Shown piece after piece: positions 1 to 13,763 of a stretch of 64,000 nucleotides of DNA (positions are counted from its first letter, which is position 1; each line of letters opens with the position of its first letter). Position numbers and translations under genes: made by a program. The DNA lies in contig CP018627.1 of assembly GCA_002021875.1 (NCBI GenBank), forward strand, positions 7,316,001 to 7,380,000. The letters are read 5' to 3'. The notes under the pieces were generated by a model, which worked only from the letters and a program-made list of their open reading frames with translations, searched no databases and had not been told where the DNA came from. The stretch comes from Streptomyces hygroscopicus (lineage in GTDB: Bacteria; Actinomycetota; Actinomycetes; Streptomycetales; Streptomycetaceae).

Positions 1-425
1 GTGCCGACGAGTCCATCGTCAGCATCCTCACGCAGTACGGCGAGCGGCTCGGCATGGCCTTCCAGCTCGCCGACGATGTGCTGGACATCGCCAGCGACAG
101 CCATGAGTCCGGCAAGACCCCCGGCACCGATCTGCGCGAGGGCGTGGCCACCCTGCCCGTGCTCTATGTGCGCGAGCGGGCCGAGGCGACCGGTTCTGCC
201 GAGGACCGCGAGCTGTGCGAGCTGCTCGCGGGCGACCTGACCGATGACGCGCGCCATGCCGAGGTACTGCGGCGGCTGCGCGCCCACCCGGCGCTGGAGC
301 AGGCCCGCCGGGTCACGGTCCGCTATGCGGCGGAGGCCCGTTCGATGCTGGCGCCGCTGCCCGAGGGCCCGGCGAAGGCGGCCCTCGAGGGGCTGTGCGA
401 CGCGGTGGTCCACCGGGCCGGCTGA
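1..425 (+). CDS. Polyprenyl diphosphate synthase, C-terminal part (5' end outside window)
   Basis: Trans-isoprenyl diphosphate synthase, which condenses isopentenyl diphosphate onto an allylic diphosphate, probably to make the menaquinone side chain. The reading frame enters the window at base 3 and runs about 140 codons to the stop at 423-425, so only the C-terminal part is present. The second Asp-rich motif DDVLD (bases 72-86), preceded by FQLA, is the Mg-diphosphate binding site typical of the family. The first DDxxD motif would lie upstream. The TDLREG stretch about 20 residues later also fits the family. Chain length cannot be judged from this fragment. Family assignment is firm; the link to menaquinone is inference. 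Confidence 0.88.
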   Translation, partial: ADESIVSILTQYGERLGMAFQLADDVLDIASDSHESGKTPGTDLREGVATLPVLYVRERAEATGSAEDRELCELLAGDLTDDARHAEVLRRLRAHPALEQARRVTVRYAAEARSMLAPLPEGPAKAALEGLCDAVVHRAG

Positions 426-760
426 CGCCCCGCCCACCGGCCGGCTGGCCCCCGTCCAGCCCCTGCCCACCGGTTGGCTGACGCCCCCGCCCAGCCCCCG
501 CCCATCGGGTCGGCTGACGCCTGCCCGGCGCCCGCTCCGCCCCGACCACCACCCGGCTCCGGGGGAGCCGACCCTGACTCCTGGGGGAGCGGTGTCATCC
601 CCGAGCAGTACACCTAGGTGATCCTGCGGGCTGACGCGCCACGTCACACGATTTGGTGGGATGAAAAGACCACCACATGGCGGGATCGGGTGACAATGGC
701 CCGAGAGGGTGGACGAGTGCAAGCTGACGAACCGCCGCCGACGACGGAGGTAGAGCACAC
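426..760. other. Gene-free interval with GC-rich imperfect direct repeats
   Basis: No credible gene. Bases 433-448, 466-481 and 501-517 hold three imperfect copies of a motif close to CCCACCGGCCGGCTG, giving a low-complexity block after the synthase stop. The promoter of the following secreted-protein gene must lie in the right half, but I see no convincing -35/-10 pair. GGAGG at 746-750 is the ribosome binding site of that gene, 10 bases before its ATG. Confidence 0.5.
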
Positions 761-1999
761 ATGGCACGGATCCGACCGACACAGGTCGCCGACGACGGCT
801 TCTGGGATGACGAGCGGCCATCCCGGGGGAAGAAGGCCGCCCGGTACGCCGCCCCGGTCGCGGTCGCGGGCATCGCGGCGGCGACCATAGGGCTGGTCCC
901 GGCGCTGGCCAGCACCGGTGACCCCGACCTGCCGAAGATCTCGGCACAAGAGCTGATCAGCAAGATGGCGGCATCGGACGCCCAGCAGATGTCCGGTTCG
1001 GTGAAGATCACCACCGACCTGGGCATCCCCTCGCTCCCCGGCGGCGGCTCCCTCGCCGACCTCGGCGGGGCGCGGGGCGGCGAGGCGTCCGCCTCGCCCG
1101 AATCCCGGCTGATGGAGCTGGTCTCCGGCTCCCACACCCTGCGGGTGGCCACCGACGGCCCCGACAAGCAGCGGGTGTCGATCATCGAGAACGCCGCCGA
1201 GTACAGCATGATCCACAACGGCGACGAGATCTGGGCGTACGACAGCGGGAGCAACTCCGCCTACCACGCCACCGCCCCCAAGGAGGCGAAGGCCAAGGGC
1301 GACCACCGGCAGGAGCTGCCGAAGGACCTGCGGGGCGCCACGCCCCAGGAGATCGCCAAGACGGTGCTCGCCTCCGTGGACGACACCACGGATGTGACGG
1401 TCGACGGCACCTCCCGGGTCGCCGGACGGGACGCGTACGACCTGCTGATCAAGCCCAAGGCGAACAGCGACTCCACGATCGGATCCGTCCGTATCGCGGT
1501 GGACGCGGACAACGGTGTCCCGCTGAAGTTCACGCTCTCCCCGAAGAGCGGCGGCAAGGCGGCCATCGACGTCGGCTACACCAAGGTCGACTTCGGCAAG
1601 CCCAAGGCCGGCACCTTCGACTTCACCCCGCCCAAGGGTGCCAAGGTCACCGAGGAGCCCAAGGCCGGCCGGCCCGAGGCCAAGGACTTCGGTTCCAAGG
1701 ACTTCAAGGACGCCCAGGGCGCCCTGTCCGGGCTGAACGTCGTCGGCAAGGGCTGGGACTCGGTCGCCCGGCTCGACACCCCCGGCGGCGCGGCGTCCAC
1801 GACCCCCGGCGGCGACAGCGGCCCGGGTGCGGCGTCCGGACTCCTCGGCGGCTTCGGCAAGGAGGTCAAGGGCGACTTCGGCTCCGGCACGGTGGTCAGC
1901 ACCCGTCTGGTCAACGCGCTGCTCACCGACGACGGCAAGGTGTTCGTCGGCGCGGTCGACAAGGACGCCCTGGTCAAGGCCGCCAACGCGGCCAAGTGA
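761..1999 (+). CDS. LolA-like/DUF2092-type secreted or membrane-anchored protein
   Basis: 412 residues. The N-terminus has about 26 polar residues, then a hydrophobic segment near residues 31-50 (AAPVAVAGIAAATIGLVPAL) that acts as an uncleaved anchor or signal. The rest is an extracytoplasmic beta-rich domain with repeated lysine-rich strands such as GSVKITTDLGIP and DAYDLLIKPKAN, as in the LolA/LppX-like fold that actinobacterial proteins of this group use to bind lipid or to sense the envelope. The C-terminal third holds a Gly/Pro/Ser linker (near 350) and a last domain ending VFVGAVDKDALVKAA. A good GGAGG lies before the ATG. The ABC exporter starts 50 bases downstream, so the three genes may form one unit. 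The exact ligand is unknown. Confidence 0.75.
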   Translation: MARIRPTQVADDGFWDDERPSRGKKAARYAAPVAVAGIAAATIGLVPALASTGDPDLPKISAQELISKMAASDAQQMSGSVKITTDLGIPSLPGGGSLADLGGARGGEASASPESRLMELVSGSHTLRVATDGPDKQRVSIIENAAEYSMIHNGDEIWAYDSGSNSAYHATAPKEAKAKGDHRQELPKDLRGATPQEIAKTVLASVDDTTDVTVDGTSRVAGRDAYDLLIKPKANSDSTIGSVRIAVDADNGVPLKFTLSPKSGGKAAIDVGYTKVDFGKPKAGTFDFTPPKGAKVTEEPKAGRPEAKDFGSKDFKDAQGALSGLNVVGKGWDSVARLDTPGGAASTTPGGDSGPGAASGLLGGFGKEVKGDFGSGTVVSTRLVNALLTDDGKVFVGAVDKDALVKAANAAK

Positions 2000-2049
2000 G
2001 GCGCTGGGCGCGCACGGCGTAGAACACGACGCATAACGAAGGGGAGCCC

Positions 2050-3019
<970 letters not shown>

Positions 3020-3033
<14 letters not shown>

Positions 3034-4006
3034 GGAACTGGGGCCGCGGTCGCGGGCTGAGGGACCAGGGACGGTCGACCTCGGCGTACCGGACACGGTT
3101 GACACCGGCGCACCGGCCACCGTGACGGACGGGAAGGCCCCGAACGCGCCCCGCCCGAACCCCCTCTGGGCCCTGGCGCTCTTCCGCTCCGAGCTGACCA
3201 CCACCCTCCGCCGCTGGCGGACCCTGGCCCTGCTCGGGGTGCTCGCGTTGATCCCGATCCTCATCGGTGTCGCCGTGAAGATCGAGACGAGCGACGGCGA
3301 CGGCCTCGGCGGCGGCCGTGGCGGAGACGGGCAGGGCCCCGCCTTCTTCTCCCAGATCACCAACAACGGGATCTTCCTGGTCTTCGCGTCACTGGCGGCG
3401 ACGCTGCCCGTCTTCCTGCCGATGGTGATCGGCGTGATCACCGGTGATGCCATCGCCGGTGAGGCGGGCGCCGGAACGTTGCGCTATCTGCTGGTCGCCC
3501 CCGCCGGACGGACCCGTCTCCTGCTGGCCAAATTCACCACGTCCATGGCCTTCTGCCTGATCGCGACCCTGATCGTGGCGCTCTCGGGCCTGGTGACGGG
3601 GGCGCTGCTCTTCCCGCTCGGCGATGTCACGCTGATCTCGGGCATCACCGTCTCGTTCGAGGAAGCGCTGCTCCGGGCCCTCGGCGTGGCGGCCCTGGTG
3701 GCCCTGTCGCTGGTGGGGATCGCGACGGTGGGCCTGTTCATCTCCACCCTCACCAACAGCGGGATCGCGGCGATGGCCACGACCGTGGGGCTGGTGGTCA
3801 CCACGCAGATCCTCGACAGCATCCCGCAACTGCACGCGATCCACCCGTATCTCTTCCCGCACTACTGGCTCAGCTTCGCCGATCTCCTGCGCGAGCCGGT
3901 CTACTGGGACGAGCTGGTCAAGAATCTGGGGCTGCAGGGGCTGTACGTCGCCGTGTTCGGCTCGGCGGCCTGGGCCCGGTTCACCGCGAAGGACATCACG
4001 GCCTGA
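3020..4006 (+). CDS. ABC-2-type transporter permease
   Basis: 328 residues with about six membrane segments: one near residues 70-88 (TLALLGVLALIPILIGVAV), then clusters near 120-150, 175-205, 230-250, 255-275 and a last segment near the C-terminus. A polar N-terminal extension of about 55 residues (Thr/Pro/Gly rich) precedes the first segment. The sequence FLPMVIGVITGDAIAGEAGAGTLRYLL shows the conserved E-x-GTLR element of ABC-2 permeases, which couples to the ATPase. The start lies inside the end of the ATPase gene. It forms the membrane half of the exporter. Confidence 0.9.
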
Positions 4007-4053
4007 GCCGGCCTGAGCCGAGGACGGAGCCGAACACGGCACGTCAACCGGGA

Positions 4054-6361
<2,308 letters not shown>

Positions 6362-6431
6362 GGCACCCTCCCCGACGGCATGGCGAGCCCAGGGCGGGCC
6401 CGTTCCGAGGGTCCGAAGGTAGCGCTGGTGA

Positions 6432-6500
6432 GGCCCGCCTGTCATTCCCGTATCGCATGACGGTCATGACAGGTCGGATGACGGTGATGACAGGCGGGCC
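6432..6500. terminator. Inverted repeat enclosing a tandem 21-bp duplication, downstream of the QorB-like gene
   Basis: A perfect 14-base inverted repeat (GGCCCGCCTGTCAT at 6432-6445, its complement at 6487-6500) begins 20 bases after the QorB-like stop and lies before the rarD start. Inside it, 6457-6477 and 6478-6498 are a tandem 21-bp duplication with three mismatches. It is a plausible transcription stop for the minus-strand gene, without a T-run. Confidence 0.45.
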
Positions 6501-6519
6501 GTGGTGCGTACGGGGCCGG

Positions 6520-7377
6520 TCAGCCCTTCAGCGCGGCCGCGACCGAGTCCGCGATGGGCGTGGTCGGGCGGCCGATGAGCCGGGACAGATCGCCCGGGGT
6601 GGCGGCCAGTCGGCCGCGCTCGATGGCCGCCTCGACATCGGAGAGGATCGCGGCGAGCGGCTCGGGGACGCCCGCGCCGGTGAGGATGGTCTGGTACTCC
6701 GCCGGGGAGACGGCGCCGTAGACGATCTCCTTGCCGGTCTGCTCGGCGACCACCTCGGCGTACTCGGCGAAGCTCCAGGCGGTGTCGCCGGACAGCTCGT
6801 ACGCCTTGCCCTCGTGGCCCTCACCGGTCAGGACTGCGACGGCGGCCGCGGCGTAGTCGGCGCGCGAGGCGGAGGCGACCCGGCCCTCGCCGGCGGCGCC
6901 CACGACGGCGCCGTGCTCCAGGACCGGGGCGAGGTTCTCGGTGTAGTTCTCGTTGTACCAGCCGTTGCGGAGCAGGGCGTACGGCAGACCGGAGTCGGTG
7001 ACCGCCTGCTCGGTGACGTGGTGCTCGTCGGCCAGGGTGAAGTCGGCGGCGGGGCCGCCCAGAACGCTGGTGTAGGCGAGCAGCGCGACACCGGCCTCCT
7101 TGGCGGCGTCTACGACGGCCTGGTGCTGCGGACCGCGCTGCCCGACCTCGCTGCCGGAGATCAGCAGCACCTTGTCGCCCGCGGCGAAGGCGCCGGCGAG
7201 CGTCTCGGGCCGGTTGTAGTCGGCCTCATGCAGCCGTACACCGCGGCCGGCGAAGTCGGCGGCCTTCGCGGTGTCGCGCACGACCGCGGTGATCTGGTCG
7301 GCGGGAACCTTCTCCAGCAGCCCCTCGACGACGAGACGGCCGAGGTGGCCGGTGGCTCCGGTGACGACAATGCTCAT
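6520..7377 (-). CDS. NAD(P)H:quinone oxidoreductase-like protein (QorB/NmrA family)
   Basis: 285 residues. Start ATG at 7377 with AGGAG nine bases upstream. An atypical short-chain dehydrogenase: the N-terminal Rossmann motif TGATGHLG (residues 6-13) binds NAD(P), and R/D residues follow beta-2 (VVRDTAKAADF). The catalytic Tyr-Lys pair of classical SDRs is absent, as in QorB (YtfG) and NmrA proteins, which act as quinone reductases or redox sensors. The AYTSVLGG and LPYALLRNGWYNENY blocks are typical of QorB-like proteins. It is transcribed alone, with a strong inverted repeat after its stop and a 180-base spacer upstream. Confidence 0.85.
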   Translation of the reverse strand: MSIVVTGATGHLGRLVVEGLLEKVPADQITAVVRDTAKAADFAGRGVRLHEADYNRPETLAGAFAAGDKVLLISGSEVGQRGPQHQAVVDAAKEAGVALLAYTSVLGGPAADFTLADEHHVTEQAVTDSGLPYALLRNGWYNENYTENLAPVLEHGAVVGAAGEGRVASASRADYAAAAVAVLTGEGHEGKAYELSGDTAWSFAEYAEVVAEQTGKEIVYGAVSPAEYQTILTGAGVPEPLAAILSDVEAAIERGRLAATPGDLSRLIGRPTTPIADSVAAALKG

Positions 7378-7557
7378 AGGTGTGACTCTCTCCTGTTCGG
7401 GCCTGTTCGGGGTCGACACACCCACCTTAAGGGAAGCGCTAACCAATAGAAAGGTACTTCCGGTTAAGTAAGTGTGTTCATCCGGGGCCGGGGCCGAGTC
7501 CGGGGCCGAGTCCGAGTCCGGGCCGGGGCCGAGTCGGAGTCCGGGGCCGGAACCGCG
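7378..7557. other. QorB-like gene upstream region with GGGCCGAGTCC repeats
   Basis: The part nearest the gene (about 7425-7475) is relatively A/T-rich, TTAAGGGAAGCGCTAACC on the plus strand, and probably holds the promoter. Bases 7485-7550 are a low-complexity run of repeats of GGGCCGAGTCC. No gene is visible. Confidence 0.45.
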
Positions 7558-9522
7558 TCACTCCGGGGCCTCGCGCTCCCGTGCCGCGAGGCTGACGGCG
7601 AACGGCAGGATCGTCACCGCGACACCCGGCAGCTGCTCCAGCGCCCTCGCCAGCGACTCCGCCGTGCCCCGGTGCAGCAGCTTGCCCAGCGGGGAGGCAT
7701 AGGTGCGGCGCGGCACCAGCAGGGTCAGCGCGGTCTGCCCGTCCTCGGTGGTACGGGCCGCCAGCTCCATCACCGCATGGCGCAGCCGCCGGTCCGGGCA
7801 CGCCACGACCTCCAGCGCCACCGTCACCCCCGCCGTGGCCTCCCACCGCGCCATCAGCCGGCGGGCATGGCTCTCGTCCACCATGAAGTGCACCGCGCGG
7901 ACCTCGTCGGGCCGCAGCTCATGGGCGTAGCGCAGCGCCTTGACCGTCGCGAGGTCGATGGTGTCCGCCAGGACGAAGACGACATGGCGCCGCCAGCGCG
8001 GGACGTCGTCACCGGGGCGCTCCACCGCCTCCAGGGCGGCCGCCTCCGCGCGGTACTCGCGGTTGATCCGGATCAGCGCCCAGACCCCCAGCGGGAAGAC
8101 CACCACGACCAGCCAGGCGCCCTCGGTGAACTTGGTGATCCCGAAGATCAGCACCACGGCGGCGGAGACGGCCGCGGTGGTGAGGTTGACCGCGATCTTC
8201 CAGCCGCGGCCCGGCTCCCGGCGCCGCAGGTGATAGGCGGTCAGCCCGGCCCCGGCCATGGTGAAGGCGGTGAACACCCCGATCGCGTACAGCGCCACCA
8301 GCCGGTCCACATTGGCCTTGGTGACCACCAGCAGCGCCAAAGCCACCACGGCCAGCGCGATGATCCCGTTGGAGAAGGCCAGCCGGTGACCGCGCCGGGT
8401 GAGCTGCCGGGGCAGGAAGCGGTCCTCGGCCACGAAGCTGGCCAGGAAGGGGAAGCCGGTGAACGGCGTGTTGGCGCCCGTGTAGAGGATGAGCGCGGTC
8501 GCCAGTTGGACGAACGCGAGCCCCAGGGCGCCCACCACCCCGTCGCCGAAGACCAGATGGGCCTCCTGCGCGAGGACGGTCGGGGTGCCGTCCCGGTACG
8601 GGATGGCGTGGGTGAAGTGGGCGAGGGCGGAGACCCCGAGGACCAGCGTGCCCAGGATGCAGCTCATGGTGATCAGCGTGCGGCGGGCGTTGCGGCCCTT
8701 GGGATCGCGGAAGACCGAGACGCTGTTGGAGATCGCCTCCAGCCCGGTCAGCGAGGAGCCGCCGTTGGCGAACGAGCGCAGCACGATGAAGAGCGAGGCG
8801 CCGTAGAGCCAGCCGCTGCCCGAGGTGCCGAGGGGCACGGCGCCGGCGGCGTGCACATCGGCGTGCGGAAGCCGCCCGGTGAGCCCGCGGACCACGCCGA
8901 CCACCAGCATCAGGCCGACGGCGGCGATGAACAGGTAGGCGGGCACCATGAAGACCCGCCCGGCCTCGCGCAGTCCGCGCAGATTGCCGTAGGCGAGGAT
9001 CAGGATCACCAGGGCGCTGAGGGGCAGTTGGAGATGGTCGATGCCGGTCCAGGTGCCGCCGACGAGATGGGCGAACGAGATGATCGCGTTGGTGCCCGCC
9101 GAGACCTGGACCGCGACGGTGACGATGTAGTCCACCAGCAGCGCCACGGAGGCGATCTGGGCGATGTCCGGGCCGAAGTTCTCCCGCGCCACCACATACG
9201 AGCCGCCCGCCCGGGTGTAGATCGTCACCACATCGCTGTAGCAGAGCGTGACCAGCAGCAGCACCAGCAGAATCGCCCCGGTCACCGGGAGGATCAGGGT
9301 GAACGCCGCGACCCCGATGACCGGCACCAGCACCCGCAGCATCTCCTCGCTGCCGTACGCCGTCGACGAGATGCAGTCGGAGGCCAGCACGCCCAGCGCG
9401 GCCGGGTTGCCCAGCTTCTCGCGCCGGATCCGCTCGGTGATCAGGGGTGGACCGAGCAGCCGCCGCTTGAGTCGGTAGGCGGGGCGGTCGGGCGGCTGGA
9501 TCGGGGCGGCGGGGTCGGCCAT
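7558..9522 (-). CDS. APC-superfamily permease with C-terminal cytosolic domain (KimA/YdaO-like)
   Basis: 654 residues, ATG start. Residues ~45-470 hold about twelve membrane segments; the opening ASDCISSTAYGSEEML and the block YTRAGGSYVVARENFG are hallmarks of the APC transporters that include Bacillus KimA, a c-di-AMP-controlled potassium importer. The last ~170 residues (from about 480) are a soluble alpha/beta domain of universal-stress-protein type that could carry the regulatory ligand site. Annotation as a general amino-acid permease is common for this family; a potassium role is inference by family. It is monocistronic or first in the minus-strand group; korB ends 144 bases upstream. 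Confidence 0.82.
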   Translation of the reverse strand: MADPAAPIQPPDRPAYRLKRRLLGPPLITERIRREKLGNPAALGVLASDCISSTAYGSEEMLRVLVPVIGVAAFTLILPVTGAILLVLLLVTLCYSDVVTIYTRAGGSYVVARENFGPDIAQIASVALLVDYIVTVAVQVSAGTNAIISFAHLVGGTWTGIDHLQLPLSALVILILAYGNLRGLREAGRVFMVPAYLFIAAVGLMLVVGVVRGLTGRLPHADVHAAGAVPLGTSGSGWLYGASLFIVLRSFANGGSSLTGLEAISNSVSVFRDPKGRNARRTLITMSCILGTLVLGVSALAHFTHAIPYRDGTPTVLAQEAHLVFGDGVVGALGLAFVQLATALILYTGANTPFTGFPFLASFVAEDRFLPRQLTRRGHRLAFSNGIIALAVVALALLVVTKANVDRLVALYAIGVFTAFTMAGAGLTAYHLRRREPGRGWKIAVNLTTAAVSAAVVLIFGITKFTEGAWLVVVVFPLGVWALIRINREYRAEAAALEAVERPGDDVPRWRRHVVFVLADTIDLATVKALRYAHELRPDEVRAVHFMVDESHARRLMARWEATAGVTVALEVVACPDRRLRHAVMELAARTTEDGQTALTLLVPRRTYASPLGKLLHRGTAESLARALEQLPGVAVTILPFAVSLAAREREAPE

Positions 9523-9666
9523 GCGGATAGCAGAGCGGGTGCCCGGCCGGGGCGTGGTCAGACGCTCCGGCCGGGCACCCGCCTGTGCCCGTATGTACGA
9601 ATGTGCCCGCCGACTGCCCGCCGACTGTACGAAGGTGCCCGTCGGCGGGGCGGGGCCCGCTGGGGG

Positions 9667-10741
<1,075 letters not shown>

Positions 10742-10749
<8 letters not shown>

Positions 10750-12694
10750 CGATGGCCTCCTTGAGGGCGGTGGCGAGCTGTTCGGCCTTGAAGGGCAGCC
10801 CGCGGACCTGGGTGAAGGAGCGGGTGTCGACCAGATAGCGGGCGCGCAGCAGCGTCGCCAGCTGACCCAGGTTCATCTCCGGCACCACCACCTTCTCGTA
10901 ACCCTCCAGCACCTTGCCGAGGTTGGCGGGGAAGGGGTTGAGATGGCGCAGATGGGCCTGGGCGATGCGGTCCCCCGCGGCGCGGACGCGGCGCACCGCG
11001 GCGGTGATCGGGCCGTACGTCGACCCCCAGCCCAGGACCAGGGTGCGGGCGTCGCCGGTCGGGTCGTCCACCTCGATGTCCGGCACCGTGATGCCGTCCA
11101 CCTTGGCCTGGCGGATACGGACCATGTGCTCGTGGTTGGCCGGGTCGTAGGAGATGTTCCCCGAGCCGTCCTGCTTCTCGATGCCGCCGATCCGGTGCTC
11201 CAGACCGGGCGTTCCCGGCACGGCCCAGGGGCGGGCCAGGGTCTTGGGGTCGCGCTTGTACGGCCAGAAGACCTCGGTGCCGTCGGCCAGCACATGGTTG
11301 GTGCCGGTCGCGAACTGGACGCGGAGGTCGGGCAGCTCGTCGACGTCCGGCACCCGCCAGGGCTCCGAGCCGTTGGCCAGATAGCCGTCCGACAGCAGGA
11401 ACACCGGGGTGCGGTAGGTCAGGGCGATCCGGGCGGCGTCGAGCGCGGCGTCGAAGCAGTCGGCCGGGGTCTTCGGGGCCACGATCGGCACCGGGGCCTC
11501 GCCGTTGCGCCCGTACATGGCCTGCAGCAGATCGGCCTGCTCGGTCTTGGTGGGCAGCCCGGTGGAGGGGCCGCCGCGCTGGATGTCGATGACCAGCAGC
11601 GGCAGCTCCAGCGACACCGCGAGCCCGATGGTCTCCGACTTCAGCGCCACGCCCGGGCCGGAGGTGGTGGTCACGGCGAGGGAGCCGCCGAAGGCCGCGC
11701 CCAGCGCGGCGCCGATCCCGGCGATCTCGTCCTCGGCCTGGAAGCTGCGCACACCGAAGTTCTTGTGCTTGGACAGCTCATGCAGGATGTCCGAGGCCGG
11801 GGTGATCGGATACGACCCCAGGAACAGCGGCAGATCCGCCTGGCGGGAGGCCGCGATCAGCCCGTACGACAGCGCCAGGTTTCCGGAGATGTTCCGGTAG
11901 GTGCCGGTGGGGAAGGCCCTGGTGGCCGGGGCCACCTCGTAGGAGACGGCGAAGTCCTCGGTGGTCTCGCCGAAGTTCCAGCCCGCCCGGAAGGCGGCCA
12001 CGTTCGCCTCGGCGATCTGCGGCTTCTTCGCGAACTTCTGCCGCAGGAACTTCTCGGTGCCCTCGGTCGGCCGGTGGTACATCCACGACAGCAGCCCGAG
12101 CGCGAACATGTTCTTGCTGCGCTCGGCCTCCTTGCGGGACAGGCCGAATTCCTTCAGTGCCTCGATGGTCAGCGTGGTGAGCGGCACCGGGTGGACGTGA
12201 TAGCCGTCCAGCGAGCCGTCCTCCAGGGGGCTTTGGTCATAGCCGACCTTGGCCATCGGGCGCTTGGTGAACTCGTCGGTGTTGACGATGATTTCCGCCC
12301 CGCGCGGCACATCGGGGAGGTTGGCCTTCAGCGCGGCCGGGTTCATCGCCACCAGCACGTTCGGCGCGTCACCTGGTGTGAGGATGTCGTGATCGGCGAA
12401 GTGGAGCTGGAAGCTCGACACTCCGGGCAGGGTGCCGGCGGGCGCGCGGATCTCCGCCGGGAAGTTCGGCAGGGTCGACAGGTCGTTTCCGAACGACGCC
12501 GTCTCCGAGGTGAACCGGTCGCCCGTGAGCTGCATACCGTCACCCGAGTCACCTGCGAACCGGATGATCACCCGGTCCAGACGGCGGACCTCTTTGCCGC
12601 CCTCTGCTGTTCGCTGCCCCCCGGCGGGCGTCTGCCCGCCCTGCTGATCGGCTGGTTCGGCCTGCTCGGCCGGGCTGCTGACCTGGCTGGTCAC
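10742..12694 (-). CDS. korA: 2-oxoacid:ferredoxin oxidoreductase, alpha subunit (gamma-alpha fusion)
   Basis: 650 residues from the GTG at 12694, chosen because GGGAGGT lies 10 bases upstream; a start at 12763 is possible but lacks a site. The N-terminal gamma domain begins VIIRFAGDSGDGMQLTGDRF; the alpha domain starts near residue 230 with FLGSYPITPASDILHEL and contains QAEDEIAGIGAALGAA and SGPGVALKSE. This fusion is the KorA architecture known in Mycobacterium tuberculosis, where KorAB works as an anaerobic-type 2-oxoglutarate dehydrogenase. An N-terminal Gln/Pro/Ala-rich leader of about 35 residues is variable. It is the first gene of the korAB operon; the electron acceptor ferredoxin is not encoded nearby. 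Confidence 0.93.
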
Positions 12695-12929
12695 TGCTTC
12701 GGACCTCCCTTGAGGCGGCGCTCCTGGACAGTCGGTGCCGACCGGTTGTTGTCCCACGACCATCGTACGTCGGTAAGGGTGGCCTTCCTTGGCCGGATCA
12801 CATGGTGGACGTCCAAAGAAGAACCATATATGTCACGGTTTGGCATGACGTGTCCCATCCCCCGTGCTGTCATTTCCGCTGATCCCCCGTTCAGCCTTTG
12901 GCCCCGCTTTGGCCCGCGGAAGTCTGCTT
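12695..12929. promoter_or_regulatory. korAB upstream region
   Basis: 235 bases between the korA start and the response-regulator stop, both on the minus strand. It is less GC-rich than its surroundings (for example near 12770-12840) and should hold the korAB promoter. I cannot assign -35/-10 boxes with confidence. Confidence 0.35.
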
Positions 12930-13622
12930 TCAGGAATTGAGATACGTGAGGACGGCGAGCACCCGACGGTGATCCCCGTCACTCGGCGACAGACCCAGCT
13001 TCAAGAAGATGTTGCTCACGTGCTTCTCGACCGCGCCATCGCTCACCACGAGCTGCCGGGCGATGGCCGAATTGGTCCGCCCCTCGGCCATCAGCCCCAG
13101 GACCTCCCGCTCCCTCGGGGTGAGCCCGGCCAGCACATCCTGCTTGCGGCTGCGGCCCAGAAGCTGGGCGACCACCTCCGGGTCGAGCGCCGTACCGCCC
13201 TCGGCGACCCGCACCACCGCGTCCACGAACTCGCGCACCTCGGCCACCCGGTCCTTGAGCAGATAGCCGATGCCGCGGCTGTTCCCGGCCAGCAGCTCCG
13301 TGGCGTACTGCTCCTCCACGTACTGCGACAGGACCAGCACCCCCAGGCCCGGATGGTCACGGCGGAGCCGGATGGCCGCCCGCACCCCCTCGTCGGTGTG
13401 CGTGGGCGGCATCCGTACGTCGGCCACCACCACATCCGGCAGTACGCCCTCGTCGGCCAGCTCCCGCACCGACTTGATCAGCGCTTCCGCGTCCCCGACG
13501 CCCGCGACCACCTCATGGCCCCGGTCGGTCAGCAGCCGGGTCAGCCCTTCCCGGAGCAGCACCGAATCCTCGGCGATGACCACCCGTACTCTGTCCGGCA
13601 CGATGCTCGGTCCCCGTTCCAC
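12930..13622 (-). CDS. NarL/LuxR-family response regulator
   Basis: 230 residues from the GTG at 13622; a second GTG at 13601 is an equally possible start. Receiver domain residues ~12-135 with acidic pair E18/D19, phospho-acceptor D68 in VVADVRMP, and conserved K near 125 (YLLKDRV). C-terminal LuxR helix-turn-helix LTPREREVLGLMAEGRTN...GAVEKHVSNIFLKLGL. It is the only regulator beside two sensor kinases upstream on the same strand, so both probably signal to it. A perfect 19-bp hairpin separates it from the nearer kinase gene, so it may also be transcribed on its own. Confidence 0.93.
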   Translation of the reverse strand: MERGPSIVPDRVRVVIAEDSVLLREGLTRLLTDRGHEVVAGVGDAEALIKSVRELADEGVLPDVVVADVRMPPTHTDEGVRAAIRLRRDHPGLGVLVLSQYVEEQYATELLAGNSRGIGYLLKDRVAEVREFVDAVVRVAEGGTALDPEVVAQLLGRSRKQDVLAGLTPREREVLGLMAEGRTNSAIARQLVVSDGAVEKHVSNIFLKLGLSPSDGDHRRVLAVLTYLNS

Positions 13623-13690
13623 TCGGCCCCCGTTTCGCTTGTTCCGTGGGGACCAGCATCCCAGGGTTGGGCCGCCCGCGTCGCACAGAA

Positions 13691-13748
13691 CCGGCCGACG
13701 CCGAGGGCGTACGGCCGGTGGGGGTCGTGCGCCCTCGGCGTCGGCCGG
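13691..13748 (-). terminator. Perfect 19-bp stem hairpin after histidine kinase gene
   Basis: CCGGCCGACGCCGAGGGCG at 13691-13709 is exactly complementary to 13730-13748, with a 20-base loop. It lies 15 bases downstream of the kinase stop (minus strand) and upstream of the regulator start. There is no T-run, but in this GC-rich background it should act as a terminator or processing site between kinase and regulator. Confidence 0.65.
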
Positions 13749-13763
13749 TGGGGTCGTGCGCCC

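Noticed and set aside
7558..9666. c-di-AMP riboswitch upstream of the KimA-like permease
   Set aside because: Only 144 bases to korB, filled with short direct repeats and a hairpin; I see none of the conserved riboswitch elements.
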